DNA of 64,000 nucleotides from an uncultured bacterium (GCA_937951485.1 CALEDJ010000051.1:72517-136516), one strand, 5' to 3'. Shown: positions 35,401 to 44,229, numbered from the stretch's first letter. The notes: a model not told the origin generated them from the letters alone. Translations and numbers: made by a program.

Positions 35401-35653
35401 ACCTGCCGCAACAGCGGCCGTTACGGCGACAGAACGTCAAAGAACGCCAAAAATGACAACGCACGAAAAAGCCCCGCGAATACATCACTGAAAGAAAGTA
35501 TGCGCAATGGAGACCACGCAGGAAAGCGCCAGGGAACTCATCTTGTCACAATGGGGTTGAACTGCCCGGAAGGGACGGCGCATTGTAAACGCCGCAAGGC
35601 GTTTGACCATTTCTATCGAAGTCGGCGCATTATAACTATGGAGATTTTTTGAA
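35401..35653. other. Intergenic region between divergent ABC operon and sulfatase
   Basis: No convincing gene, hairpin or repeat. A possible but poorly spaced promoter for the sulfatase (TTGACC near 35604, CATTAT/TATAAC near 35630) is the only signal I see. Part of 35310-35400 carries the ABC promoter. Confidence 0.45.
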
Positions 35654-37138
35654 ATGCGGGTAAATCGCCGTAAGTTTCTGGCCTGGGGCGCGGGCAGCGT
35701 GGTGGGCATGTCGGCGCTGGGTGCGTTGCGCGGGAATGCCTCGGAAGGCGGCGGGACGGCCAAGCCGCCGAATTTCATCGTCATCATGGCGGACGACATC
35801 GGCGCGAAGGAACTCTCCTGCTACGGCCACCCCGCGCACCGGACGCCGCATCTGGATGCACTGGCGGCGGGAGGCGTGCAATTCAACACGGGCTACGCCA
35901 CGCCCATCTGTCATCCGACGCGGGTGATGATCATGACGGGCCAATACGGCTGCCATAACGGGGTGTACAATTTTGCGGGGCGGCGGGGCGGTCCGGACCC
36001 GGATTCGCCGGTCGAGGATATCGGCGCGAACCACGTGACCTTCGCGGAGGTGCTGAAGCAGCGCGGATACAAAACAGCGCTTGCGGGAAAATGGCAACTG
36101 TCGGGAAGGTTGCCGAACATGATCTACGAGTGCGGTTTTGACGAGTACCTCATCTGGGCGTATCTGAATTATCTCCCCAAGGACGCCGTCCACACCGGAG
36201 GATTCGAGAACGAATCGAAACCGTCACGCTATTGGCATCCCTGTATTTTGAAGAACGGGGAATATCTGCCGACAAAACCAGACGATTACGGGCCGGACCT
36301 CTACACGAATTTTCTGATGGATTTCATGAAGCGCCACCGGGAGGAGCCTTTTCTCCTGTATTACCCGATGTGCCTGACCCACGATCCGCATGTGCCTACG
36401 CCGGATACAATCACCGAAGGGGAGGAACGGTTCAAAAGCGACAAGCGGCATTTCAAAGGGGCCGTAGAATACATGGACAAACTCGTGGGGCGCATCGTGG
36501 CGGCGCTGGAGGAACTCGGCCTGCGCGAAAACACCATCATCCTCTTTACAGGCGACAATGGCACCGGCGGCGACGGCAAAGGCCAGGCCACGGAACTGGG
36601 CGCGCGCGTCCCGATGATCTACAACGGGCCGGGCATCGTGAAACGGCGCGGCCTCAGCCCGGAACTGACCGACCTTTCGGATGTGCTGCCGACGCTGGCG
36701 GATTTCGCAGGCGCACCGCTGCCGGAAAGGGTAATTGACGGCCATTCGCTTGCGCCGTTCCTCCGGGGCGAATCCGAAACAACGCGGGAGTGGATTTTCT
36801 CGTTTATTGCCGACCGGCGCATCCTGCGCACCAAACGATGGCTGCTTGAAGACAACTCCCCGCTGCGCCCAGGAAGACTGTACGATTGCGGCGATTCGCG
36901 CGACGGCACGGGTTATCGCGATGTGACGGACAGCGAGGACCCCGAAGTGGCGGCGGCGCGGGATTATTTCAAGGGACTGCTCGCGGGATTGCCTGCGCCC
37001 ATATTGCCCGAGGACGGCGATCCGACTGCGATCAAGCCGGAGCGCGCGGCGACCCGCGAACAACGGCAAATCCGAAGGGAATCGAGACCGCCAAGGGCAA
37101 ACCGGAGAAAAGCAGGGGGTGAATCCGCGCCCGAGTGA
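35654..37138 (+). CDS. Tat-exported arylsulfatase-type sulfatase
   Basis: 494 residues. The N-terminus has a twin-arginine signal (NRRKFLAWGAGSVVGMSALG). The sulfatase core starts at FIVIMADDIGAKELSCYGH with metal-binding DD, and the active-site motif C86-H-P-T-R-x6-TGQYG has the cysteine that is converted to formylglycine. Later metal residues are in ILFTGDNGTGGDGKG. The C-terminal ~40 residues are charged and unlike the family. Export as a folded protein and the neighbouring importer suggest desulfation of an external saccharide before uptake. A sulfatase-maturing enzyme is not in this window. Ribosome site GGAG, somewhat distant. Confidence 0.92.
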   Translation: MRVNRRKFLAWGAGSVVGMSALGALRGNASEGGGTAKPPNFIVIMADDIGAKELSCYGHPAHRTPHLDALAAGGVQFNTGYATPICHPTRVMIMTGQYGCHNGVYNFAGRRGGPDPDSPVEDIGANHVTFAEVLKQRGYKTALAGKWQLSGRLPNMIYECGFDEYLIWAYLNYLPKDAVHTGGFENESKPSRYWHPCILKNGEYLPTKPDDYGPDLYTNFLMDFMKRHREEPFLLYYPMCLTHDPHVPTPDTITEGEERFKSDKRHFKGAVEYMDKLVGRIVAALEELGLRENTIILFTGDNGTGGDGKGQATELGARVPMIYNGPGIVKRRGLSPELTDLSDVLPTLADFAGAPLPERVIDGHSLAPFLRGESETTREWIFSFIADRRILRTKRWLLEDNSPLRPGRLYDCGDSRDGTGYRDVTDSEDPEVAAARDYFKGLLAGLPAPILPEDGDPTAIKPERAATREQRQIRRESRPPRANRRKAGGESAPE

Positions 37139-37150
37139 GTCATGGATTTT

Positions 37151-37184
37151 GTCGGACAGGCCGGACGAGTCGGACGAGTCGGAC
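37151..37184. repeat. 9-bp GTCGGAC array after the sulfatase gene
   Basis: GTCGGAC (or one-mismatch GCCGGAC) begins at 37151, 37160, 37169 and 37178, an exact 9-bp period starting 12 bases after the stop codon. The following 37185-37300 is a G-rich tract with loose repeats of GGCGGG. Confidence 0.8.
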
Positions 37185-37390
37185 GGGGCAGGCGGGTTGG
37201 GCGACGCAGGCGGGGGGCGGGCCACATAGACAGGACGGGTGGCGCCGGCGGGGCGGGCGGCGCAGGCAGAACGAAGATCGCAGTCTGCCGGGGAATGGGT
37301 GGCGCGGCAAAGCGCCTTCCTGCTACACTTTTCGCGATTTCAAACCCAGTAATGGCCTGCTTTCGCCAGGCTAATGCCAGGGGATTCTTC

Positions 37391-38320
37391 ATGAACCATC
37401 CGCGCATCGTGGTCATCGGCAGCGCCAACATTGACCTGGTCACCCGCGTGCCGCGCGCCCCGAAACCGGGCGAATCGCTGATTGGCCGTTCCTTCGCCAC
37501 CATCACCGGCGGGAAGGGCGCGAACCAGGCGGTGGCCGCGGCGCGGTTGGGCGCAAAAACGCTGTTTGCGGGCTGCGTCGGCGCGGACGCCTTCGGCGCG
37601 ATGCAGCGGCAGAGCATGTCGGAAGCCGGGGTGGACGTGTCGCGGCTGAAGATGCACCCCTCCGAGCCGACCGGCACGGCGGTCATCCTGGTGGCGGACA
37701 CGGGCGAAAATGTGATTGTGATCACGCCCGCCGCGAATTACGGCCTGACGCCAGAAGACATTGCCGCCTTGGAGCCGGACTTGGACGGCGCGGACGCGGT
37801 GCTGCTGCAACTGGAGATTCCGCTGGAAACGGTGGAGGCGGCCCTGGCCGCCGCGCGGCGCCGGGGCGTGGTGAGTATCCTGGATGCCGGACCCGCCCAG
37901 CAGGTTCCGGAACGTTTGGTGGCATGGGCGGACATCGTGTCGCCGAATGAGACCGAGGCGGAGGCAATGACCGGTATCCGCGTGGAAACACTGGCCGATG
38001 CCAGGCGCGCCGCCAGTGCGCTGCGCGCCATGGGCGCGGCGCATGTCGTGCTGAAACTCGGCGCGCGCGGCGCGTATTATCTCGGCGACCGGGAAATGCA
38101 CGCGCCCCCGTTTCGCGTGAAGCCGGTGGACACCACCGCGGCCGGAGACGCGTTCACGGCGGCGCTGGCCGCCGCGTGGGGGCGCATGCCGGTGGAGGCT
38201 GCGCTGCGCTTCGCCAATGCCGCGGGCGCGCTCGCGACCACGGTCGCCGGCGCGCAGCCGTCCATGCCGACGCGCGCTGCCGTCGAAGCGATGCTGCGCG
38301 ATGGACCGCAGGAAACTTGA
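37391..38320 (+). CDS. rbsK: Ribokinase-family sugar kinase
   Basis: 309 residues, normal length. PfkB motifs: IVVIGSANIDLVTRVPR, GGKGANQAVAAARLGA (substrate binding), and DTTAAGDAF with the catalytic Asp. All fit ribokinase, which phosphorylates ribose at O5. The ATG at 37391 follows AGGGG; a frame start at 37142 would read through the GTCGGAC array into Gly/Arg-rich sequence. 15 bases before rpe, so phosphorylated pentose could feed the epimerase step. Confidence 0.92.
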   Translation: MNHPRIVVIGSANIDLVTRVPRAPKPGESLIGRSFATITGGKGANQAVAAARLGAKTLFAGCVGADAFGAMQRQSMSEAGVDVSRLKMHPSEPTGTAVILVADTGENVIVITPAANYGLTPEDIAALEPDLDGADAVLLQLEIPLETVEAALAAARRRGVVSILDAGPAQQVPERLVAWADIVSPNETEAEAMTGIRVETLADARRAASALRAMGAAHVVLKLGARGAYYLGDREMHAPPFRVKPVDTTAAGDAFTAALAAAWGRMPVEAALRFANAAGALATTVAGAQPSMPTRAAVEAMLRDGPQET

Positions 38321-38335
38321 GAGGAACAAAAGGTC

Positions 38336-39043
38336 GTGAAGAAATTCATCGCCGCACCGTCCGTCATGTGCGCGGACCTCGGTAAATTGGAATCGGAATT
38401 CCAGGCGCTGGAGGCGGCCGGCGCGGATGAACTGCATTTCGACATCATGGACGGGCACTTCGTGCCGAACATCACGCTGGGTTTCGATTTCATCCGCCTG
38501 GCGCGGCGCTGCTGTTCCCTGCCGTGCACCGCGCATCTCATGGTATTGCACCCCGAGCGCTACATCGAACGTTTTGTGGAAGCCGGCAGCGCCGTGGTCG
38601 TGGTGCATGTCGAGGCATGCCGCCATCCCCACCGGGTGCTGGGGCAAATCCGCGACGCCGGCGCGTCGCCCGGCATCGCCATCAACCCCGCCACGCCCCT
38701 GACCAAACTGAATCACCTGCTCCCGGAGGTGGACCGCGTGCTGCTCATGACGGTGGACCCGGGCTACGCGGGCCAGACGATTCTCCCCATAGCCTTCGAG
38801 CGCGTGCGCATCCTGCACGAAAATGTCCGCTATCACCGTTACGACCTGAAGATCGAGGTGGACGGCAACGTCAACGTTGAAAACGCGGCGCGGTTGGCGC
38901 GCTTCGGCGCGGAAATCTTCGTGCTGGGCAGCGCCTCCATCTTCAGAACGCCCGGTACGGATTACACGGAGGCGCTCCCCGCCTTCCGGGAAGCGGTTGC
39001 CCGTGAAAAAACGGGAATCCAGCAATACGAAGCACCGTGTTAG
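38336..39043 (+). CDS. rpe: Ribulose-phosphate 3-epimerase
   Basis: 235 residues, TIM barrel. Family motifs: APSVMCADLGKLE, HFDIMDGHFVPNITLG with metal-binding His and Asp, HLMVLHPERYI, MTVDPGYAGQ, and the phosphate loop VLGSASIF. Interconverts ribulose-5-phosphate and xylulose-5-phosphate. Other sugar-phosphate epimerases (allulose-6-phosphate) share these motifs. Start is GTG with GAGGAA 10 bases upstream. Second gene of the rbsK-rpe-oxidase unit. Confidence 0.92.
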   Translation: MKKFIAAPSVMCADLGKLESEFQALEAAGADELHFDIMDGHFVPNITLGFDFIRLARRCCSLPCTAHLMVLHPERYIERFVEAGSAVVVVHVEACRHPHRVLGQIRDAGASPGIAINPATPLTKLNHLLPEVDRVLLMTVDPGYAGQTILPIAFERVRILHENVRYHRYDLKIEVDGNVNVENAARLARFGAEIFVLGSASIFRTPGTDYTEALPAFREAVAREKTGIQQYEAPC

Positions 39044-39063
39044 CCGATCACGAAAGTAGTCCG

Positions 39064-41895
39064 ATGTCTGCGCTTAATTCGGAAAAACTTCGGCGGGCCA
39101 CGCAGTGCGAGGTCCGCTGTGATGATCTGACGCGCGTTCTTTACGGAACGGACGCCTCCATCCACCAGATCATGCCGGCGGCGGTGGCGTTTCCAAAAAC
39201 GGCGGAGGAGGCGGCGTCGGCGATTGCCGCCGCCATCGGCGAGGGCGTGCCGGTGACGCCGCGCGGCGCGGGCACGGGCCTGTGCGGCGGTGCAATTGGT
39301 TCGGGGCTGGTGGTGGATTTTGCGCGGCACAACCGGCGCATTTGGGACCTGAACGTCGAGGCGCGGACCGTGCGCGTCGGGGCGGGGGTTGTGCTGGACC
39401 AGTTGAACGATTTTCTCCAGCCGCACGGATTGATCTTCGGCCCGGACGTGGCCACAAGTTCCCGCGCGAGCATCGGCGGCATGATCGCCAGCGATTCCTC
39501 CGGCGCGCGCGCCCCCATCTACGGCACAACGATCATGCACGTGCAATCGCTCGAACTGGTGATGGCCGACGGGCGGGTGGCGGAAGTCGGCGCGGAAAAG
39601 CCGGGGCTTTCAGAAATCACCGACACGGTCCACCCGCTGATCATGGAACACGCCGACGAAATCCGCGAACGCTTCCATGACCGCATCTGCAAGCGGTGGC
39701 CGGGCTATGGCCTTGACCGCTATCTGCGCGCACCGCGCGACCTCAGCCGGATTCTCGGCGGCAGTGAGGGCACCCTCGCCGGCATCTTTTCCGCCGAACT
39801 GAATCTCGTGCCGCTGGTGCGCGAAAAGGGACTGGGGCTGATCTTTTTTGATTCGGTGGACGCCGCCATGCAGGCCACGGTGGCCCTGCAGGAACTCGGC
39901 CCGGCGGCGATAGAGCATATTGACGACGTGCTCTTTGACCAGACGCGCGGCCAGATGGCCTTCCGCGCGGCGCGCGATCTGCTCGAACTGGACGCCAAAC
40001 CCTGCAAGGCGATCCTGGTCGTCGAGTTCTACGGGCCGGACTACCGGGACAAACTGGCGGCGATGGAACGCCTGCGGCTGGGCATGCGCAGCCACATCTG
40101 TCGGAACGCGGCGCAAATGCTCCACGTCTGGAACCTGCGCAAGGCGGGACTGTCGCTGCTGACGGGCTGCAAGGGCGCGGCGAAGCCGGTGGCGGGCGTG
40201 GAGGATGTGGCTGTGCCGCCGGAACGGCTGCCGGACTATGTGCGCGGCCTGCGCGAACTGATGCGGCCTTTGGGACTGGAGGCGTCGTTCTATGGCCACG
40301 CCGGGTCGGGCCTGCTGCATGTGCGCCCGGTGATCGATCTGCACCGGGCGGAGGACATCGCGCGCTTCCGCGCGATGGCGGAGGGCGTGGCGGCGTTGAC
40401 GCGGGAGTTCAAGGGGTCCTTTACGGCGGAGCACGGCGTGGGCATCGCGCACACGGAATTCGTCGAAGGACAAATCGGCCCGCGCCTGCTCGGCGTGATG
40501 CGGCGCATCAAGGCATGCTTCGATCCCCGGAATGGGATGAATCCCGGGAAAATTTTCGACGATGGGACCTACAAGATTGACAGCCACCTGCGCCAGGGCG
40601 CGGGATCGGCCATTCCGCTGCCCTTCGATCCGGTGATCGCCTTCGCCGCCAAAGACGAGTCTTTCGTGGGGCACCTCGAACAGTGCAACGGCTGCGGCGG
40701 CTGCCGCAAGGACGCACCGACCATGTGCCCGACCTTCATCGCCACCGGCGATGAACTCATGTCCACGCGCGGCCGCGCGAACATCATCCGCGCCGTGCTG
40801 GAGCGACGCATTGACGCGAACGCGCAGCCGGTCCTCTCCCCAGCGCTCGACGCCGCAATCAGCAATTGCCTTTCCTGCAAAGCGTGCGCGACGGAATGCC
40901 CGTCGAACGTCAACATGGCGCTGTTGAAGGCGGAACTGCTCCACGCGCGCCACCGCTCGCACGGCACGCCGCTCGCGGCGCGCATCATCAGCCGCGTGGA
41001 CCTGCTGGGCGCGCTGGCCTGCCTGACACCACGCCTCGCCAATGCGGGTCTGAAATGGAGATGGCTCCGTTGGCTGATGGAGAAAACGCTGGGCATCGCC
41101 GCGCAGCGGCCCCTGCCGCCCTATGCGCGGGAACGCTTCGACGTGTGGTTCCGGCGGCGGCCCAAGCCGAAGCCGGGCGGACGGGGACGGGTGCTCCTGT
41201 GGGATGACTGCTTTGTACGCTATAACGAGCCGGAAATCGGCATCGCGGCGGTGCGCGTGCTGGAAGCGGCGGGCTATGAAGTGCGCCTGCCGGAAGGACG
41301 CGCCTGTTGCGGGCGGCCAGCATTCAGTATGGGGCGACTGGACGTTGCCTCGGCGATGGGAAAGCGTAACATGGCCGCGCTGAAAGACAACCGCGATCCC
41401 ATCGTGTTTCTCGAACCCTCCTGCTATTCCATGTTCCACGAGGATTACCGCGAACTGCGCGTGCCCGGCGCGGAAGACGCCGCCGCGCATGCCGTGCTTT
41501 TCGAGACCTTCATGGACCGTGCGCTGGCGGAAACGCCCGACGCGCCGGCCTTCTCCGAAATGCCGGGGCTGACCGCCATCCACGCGCATTGCCACGTCAA
41601 GGCGCTGCTGGATGTATCCGTCTTGAAACGGCTGGCCGATCGCATCCCGAACAATACGGCGCGCCTCCTCGACACCGGCTGCTGCGGCATGGCGGGCGCC
41701 TTCGGCGCGACGGCGTCGAAGTACGACCTGTCGTTGCAGGTGGCGCAGCCGTTGATCGAAAAAATTGATGCGTTGCCGCACGGCGCGCGGCTGGTGGCGT
41801 CGGGGACCAGTTGCCGCCACCAGATCGAGCACCTTACCGCGGCGAGGCCGCTGCACATGGCGGAGTTGCTGGCCCAGGCGCTGGAAGGAAAATGA
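39064..41895 (+). CDS. Fused FAD-linked oxidase / Fe-S 2-hydroxyacid dehydrogenase (GlcD-GlcF, YdiJ type)
   Basis: 943 residues. The first ~480 are a VAO-type FAD domain (PRGAGTGLCGGAIGSG, SSRASIGGMIASDSSGA, GHAGSGLLHVRP, EHGVGIAHTEF). Then comes a two-cluster 4Fe-4S domain (CNGCGGCRKDAPTMCP; CLSCKACATECP) and two CCG-type domains with CCGRPAFSMG and CCGMAGAFG, as in GlcF. Proteins of this fusion oxidise D-lactate, D-2-hydroxyglutarate or glycolate and pass electrons to the membrane; which one cannot be told here. I use ATG 39064; an earlier GTG at 39037 overlapping the rpe stop is also possible. The stop overlaps the next gene (ATGA). Confidence 0.9.
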   Translation: MSALNSEKLRRATQCEVRCDDLTRVLYGTDASIHQIMPAAVAFPKTAEEAASAIAAAIGEGVPVTPRGAGTGLCGGAIGSGLVVDFARHNRRIWDLNVEARTVRVGAGVVLDQLNDFLQPHGLIFGPDVATSSRASIGGMIASDSSGARAPIYGTTIMHVQSLELVMADGRVAEVGAEKPGLSEITDTVHPLIMEHADEIRERFHDRICKRWPGYGLDRYLRAPRDLSRILGGSEGTLAGIFSAELNLVPLVREKGLGLIFFDSVDAAMQATVALQELGPAAIEHIDDVLFDQTRGQMAFRAARDLLELDAKPCKAILVVEFYGPDYRDKLAAMERLRLGMRSHICRNAAQMLHVWNLRKAGLSLLTGCKGAAKPVAGVEDVAVPPERLPDYVRGLRELMRPLGLEASFYGHAGSGLLHVRPVIDLHRAEDIARFRAMAEGVAALTREFKGSFTAEHGVGIAHTEFVEGQIGPRLLGVMRRIKACFDPRNGMNPGKIFDDGTYKIDSHLRQGAGSAIPLPFDPVIAFAAKDESFVGHLEQCNGCGGCRKDAPTMCPTFIATGDELMSTRGRANIIRAVLERRIDANAQPVLSPALDAAISNCLSCKACATECPSNVNMALLKAELLHARHRSHGTPLAARIISRVDLLGALACLTPRLANAGLKWRWLRWLMEKTLGIAAQRPLPPYARERFDVWFRRRPKPKPGGRGRVLLWDDCFVRYNEPEIGIAAVRVLEAAGYEVRLPEGRACCGRPAFSMGRLDVASAMGKRNMAALKDNRDPIVFLEPSCYSMFHEDYRELRVPGAEDAAAHAVLFETFMDRALAETPDAPAFSEMPGLTAIHAHCHVKALLDVSVLKRLADRIPNNTARLLDTGCCGMAGAFGATASKYDLSLQVAQPLIEKIDALPHGARLVASGTSCRHQIEHLTAARPLHMAELLAQALEGK

Positions 41896-42929
41896 CCGGC
41901 ATGAAAGGCTGCCTCAGGAGGATCGCCGTGGGATTTCTTGTATTGCTGTTCGGTCCGCCGCTGGCGCTGGCGGTCTTTGTATGCGTCATGGCGCTGTTCA
42001 ATGCGCGCACAGGCGCGCCCACGGACTACGCGCGCAGCGCCGCGCTGGCGAACCCGCCGCCGCCCCTCGCGGAACCGGTCACGATCAAGGTGGTGACCTG
42101 GAACATCGCCGATGCCTATCTCTTCACGGGGAACCGCCGCGAACGCATGGTCGGCGTGGCGGAAAAACTGATCGAACTCGACCCGGATATCGTCGGCATT
42201 CAGGAAGCGTTCATCCAAAAAGACCGCGAGTTGCTCATCGAGCGGTTGAAACCCTCGAGATTGCATCACCACGCGATTTATCCGGCGGCGACAGTGGGCA
42301 ACGGCCTGCTCATTCTCAGCGCCCACCCCATCCGCGAGGTTTTCTTTCACCGCTTTGAGCAGAGCAATCCCTGGTATAAATTGTGGGAGGGCGACTGGTG
42401 GGCGGGCAAGGGCGTCGGCCTGGCGCGCGTCGAATGGCCCTGCGGCGCACTGGTGGATTTTTACAACACACATGCGCAGGCCGGACGCGGCCACCCCACG
42501 GGATACCGCGGGGTGCGTTCCGTGCAGATGGCCGGTTTGGCACGGTTCGTGAATGAAACGAGAAGCGCGTCCGGCCTGGCTTTTGTGGTCGGCGACTTCA
42601 ACACCCGCCTCGGGCATCCCGACATGCAGATCGCAATCGAACAGGCGCACCTCGAACGCCTGATGACCATTGATTCCGACATTGACCATATCTTCGGCGC
42701 GAGAGACCCACGTTACCGCTTTGAAACCCTGGAGACCGTGGTCATCGAGGGAACTGTGCAGGGTTCGCGGCCTGTGTTCTTCCTCAGCCGCGCGCCCACG
42801 CCGCGCGAAATCCTCGGCCAGGTCATCGGTCCGGCTGAAGTGACCCCGTTGAGCGACCACACTGGCTACATGTCCATCATCCGGGTGTCGCCGGTGACGG
42901 CGCCCGAACAGGAAAAAGACGGGGCGTGA
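41892..42929 (+). CDS. Membrane-anchored endonuclease/exonuclease/phosphatase-fold protein, paralog 1
   Basis: 345 residues. An N-terminal helix (about 12-37, GFLVLLFGPPLALAVFVCVMAL) anchors the domain outside. EEP motifs are complete: VTWNIADA (Asn), DIVGIQEAF (Glu), GDFNTR (Asp/Asn), and LSDHTGY (Asp-His). DHIFG before the last block recalls neutral-sphingomyelinase-like members. It shares long stretches with the gene at 43139 (AGKGVGLAR; DFYNTHAQAG). The C-terminal ~60 residues contain an insertion not in the paralog. The start overlaps the oxidase stop and is preceded by GGAAGG. Confidence 0.85.
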   Translation: MTGMKGCLRRIAVGFLVLLFGPPLALAVFVCVMALFNARTGAPTDYARSAALANPPPPLAEPVTIKVVTWNIADAYLFTGNRRERMVGVAEKLIELDPDIVGIQEAFIQKDRELLIERLKPSRLHHHAIYPAATVGNGLLILSAHPIREVFFHRFEQSNPWYKLWEGDWWAGKGVGLARVEWPCGALVDFYNTHAQAGRGHPTGYRGVRSVQMAGLARFVNETRSASGLAFVVGDFNTRLGHPDMQIAIEQAHLERLMTIDSDIDHIFGARDPRYRFETLETVVIEGTVQGSRPVFFLSRAPTPREILGQVIGPAEVTPLSDHTGYMSIIRVSPVTAPEQEKDGA

Positions 42930-43018
42930 TGGTAAGATTTCAACGGAATCGCATAGATGGTCGGGCGTATTATGTGGTCTTTTACATCCCCCGGAGCGTC
43001 TTCCGCCCAGTACGTGGC

Positions 43019-43069
43019 GGCGCGAAGCGCCGGGGATATCCCCCTTGGAAGGGGGTGGCGCGAAGCGCC
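43019..43069. repeat. Tandem 13-bp palindromes GGCGCGAAGCGCC flanking a hairpin
   Basis: GGCGCGAAGCGCC at 43019-43031 and again at 43057-43069, exactly 38 bp apart; between them CCCCC-TTGGAA-GGGGG forms another hairpin. The block is in the 209-base gap between the two EEP paralogs. Purely structural; no coding frame. Confidence 0.75.
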
Positions 43070-43138
43070 GGGGGATGTTTGGCCCTCGTTGCACCGCTCC
43101 TGCAGCGCAACGCAGCATGTTGAAAAAAGGAGAACACG

Positions 43139-44068
43139 ATGCGATATGTACTGATCGGATGCGGCGTGGGGCTTGGCGGACTGGCCGGGGTCATCGGCGG
43201 GCTGTTCCTCATTCTGTTCGTGGCGTCGTTTTTCAACGGGCGCGTGGATGCGCCCACGGACTATGCGCAGAGCGCGCTCCTGGCCAACCCTCCGGAACGC
43301 CTTGATCGCGAGGTGCTGCTGAAGGTGGTCACGTACAACGTGCAGGCGCTGTGGGTGGTGGGCCGGAACCGGCCTGCGCGCATGCGCGAAATCGGGCGCA
43401 TACTCACCGATCTCGACCCCGACATCGTGGGCTTTCAGGAGGTTTTCGTTGCAAAAGACCGCGCCGTGCTCATTGACGCGCTGAAATACTCGCGTCTGAA
43501 ATACCACCAATATTTCCGCAGCGCGACGGTCGGCAGCGGCCTGCTCGTCATGAGCGCGTTCCCCATCAAGGAGCACTACTTTCACCGCTATTCCGCGTCC
43601 AATCCGTGGCACAAGGTGTGGGAAGGCGACTGGTGGGCGGGCAAGGGCGTATGCCTGGCGCGCATCGCGTTGCCCGGCGGCGGCTTCGTTGACTTCTACA
43701 ACACCCACGCCCAGGCCGGATACGGCAACCCGGCGTACAGAGACCTCCGCGTCATCCAGATGGCCGAACTGGCGACCTTCATCAACAACACCCGCACCCC
43801 TGCCGCACCCGCATTCCTCACCGGCGACATGAACTGCCGGCCCGGCGCGGTGGATTTTGAGACCGCCGTCTCAGGCGCGGGGCTGACCCGCGCCATGACC
43901 ATTGACACCGGCATTGACCACATTTTTTCGGTGGATGATCCGGGGTATGTGTTCGAGACCATTGAGACAATCACAATTCCGACGCGCATCCAGAAGGACG
44001 GAGAATCCTTCCAACTCAGCGACCATCCGGGGTACCTGAGTCTGGTCCGCATCAAACCGGCGGAATGA
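43139..44068 (+). CDS. Membrane-anchored endonuclease/exonuclease/phosphatase-fold protein, paralog 2
   Basis: 309 residues with an N-terminal helix (GVGLGGLAGVIGGLFLILFV). EEP catalytic residues are retained in VTYNVQAL, DIVGFQEVF, GDMNCRPG and LSDHPGY. Collinear with the gene at 41892 apart from a shorter C-terminus: ANPP near the anchor, then WEGDWWAGKGV and DFYNTHAQAG in both. So this is a tandem duplication whose spacer now carries palindromic repeats. Ribosome site AAGGAG. Confidence 0.85.
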   Translation: MRYVLIGCGVGLGGLAGVIGGLFLILFVASFFNGRVDAPTDYAQSALLANPPERLDREVLLKVVTYNVQALWVVGRNRPARMREIGRILTDLDPDIVGFQEVFVAKDRAVLIDALKYSRLKYHQYFRSATVGSGLLVMSAFPIKEHYFHRYSASNPWHKVWEGDWWAGKGVCLARIALPGGGFVDFYNTHAQAGYGNPAYRDLRVIQMAELATFINNTRTPAAPAFLTGDMNCRPGAVDFETAVSGAGLTRAMTIDTGIDHIFSVDDPGYVFETIETITIPTRIQKDGESFQLSDHPGYLSLVRIKPAE

Positions 44069-44069
44069 T

Positions 44070-44102
44070 AAGGACAACAAGGACAGCAAGGACAACAGGG
44101 AC
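44070..44102. repeat. 9-bp AAGGAC array after EEP paralog 2
   Basis: AAGGAC begins at 44070, 44079 and 44088, and AGGGAC at 44097: an exact 9-bp period that begins 2 bases after the stop codon. Confidence 0.8.
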
Positions 44103-44144
44103 TGGAAGGTCAAGAGAGATACAAAGAGGCAGGGGACTGTCGGC

Positions 44145-44229
44145 AAAGCAGCCGATTGACAACTGTGCGGCCAGGCCACGGCGTTGCGTAGCGGATATGG
44201 GACTGGCAGAAAAGCAGCCGATTGACAAC
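44145..44229. repeat. 19-bp direct repeat pair
   Basis: AAAGCAGCCGATTGACAAC occurs at 44145-44163 and 44211-44229 (66-bp spacing). Each is preceded by a GGGACTG-like stretch. No gene is visible between 44103 and 44294. Confidence 0.7.

Noticed and set aside
37142-37390. N-terminal extension of ribokinase
   Set aside because: These 83 codons translate the GTCGGAC array into Gly/Arg repeats; the family start is at 37391.
11220-44068. Sphingolipid-degradation pathway linking the ceramidase-like gene with the two EEP proteins
   Set aside because: The genes are 30 kb apart, the ceramidase-like protein lacks a signal peptide, and EEP substrates cannot be told from sequence.
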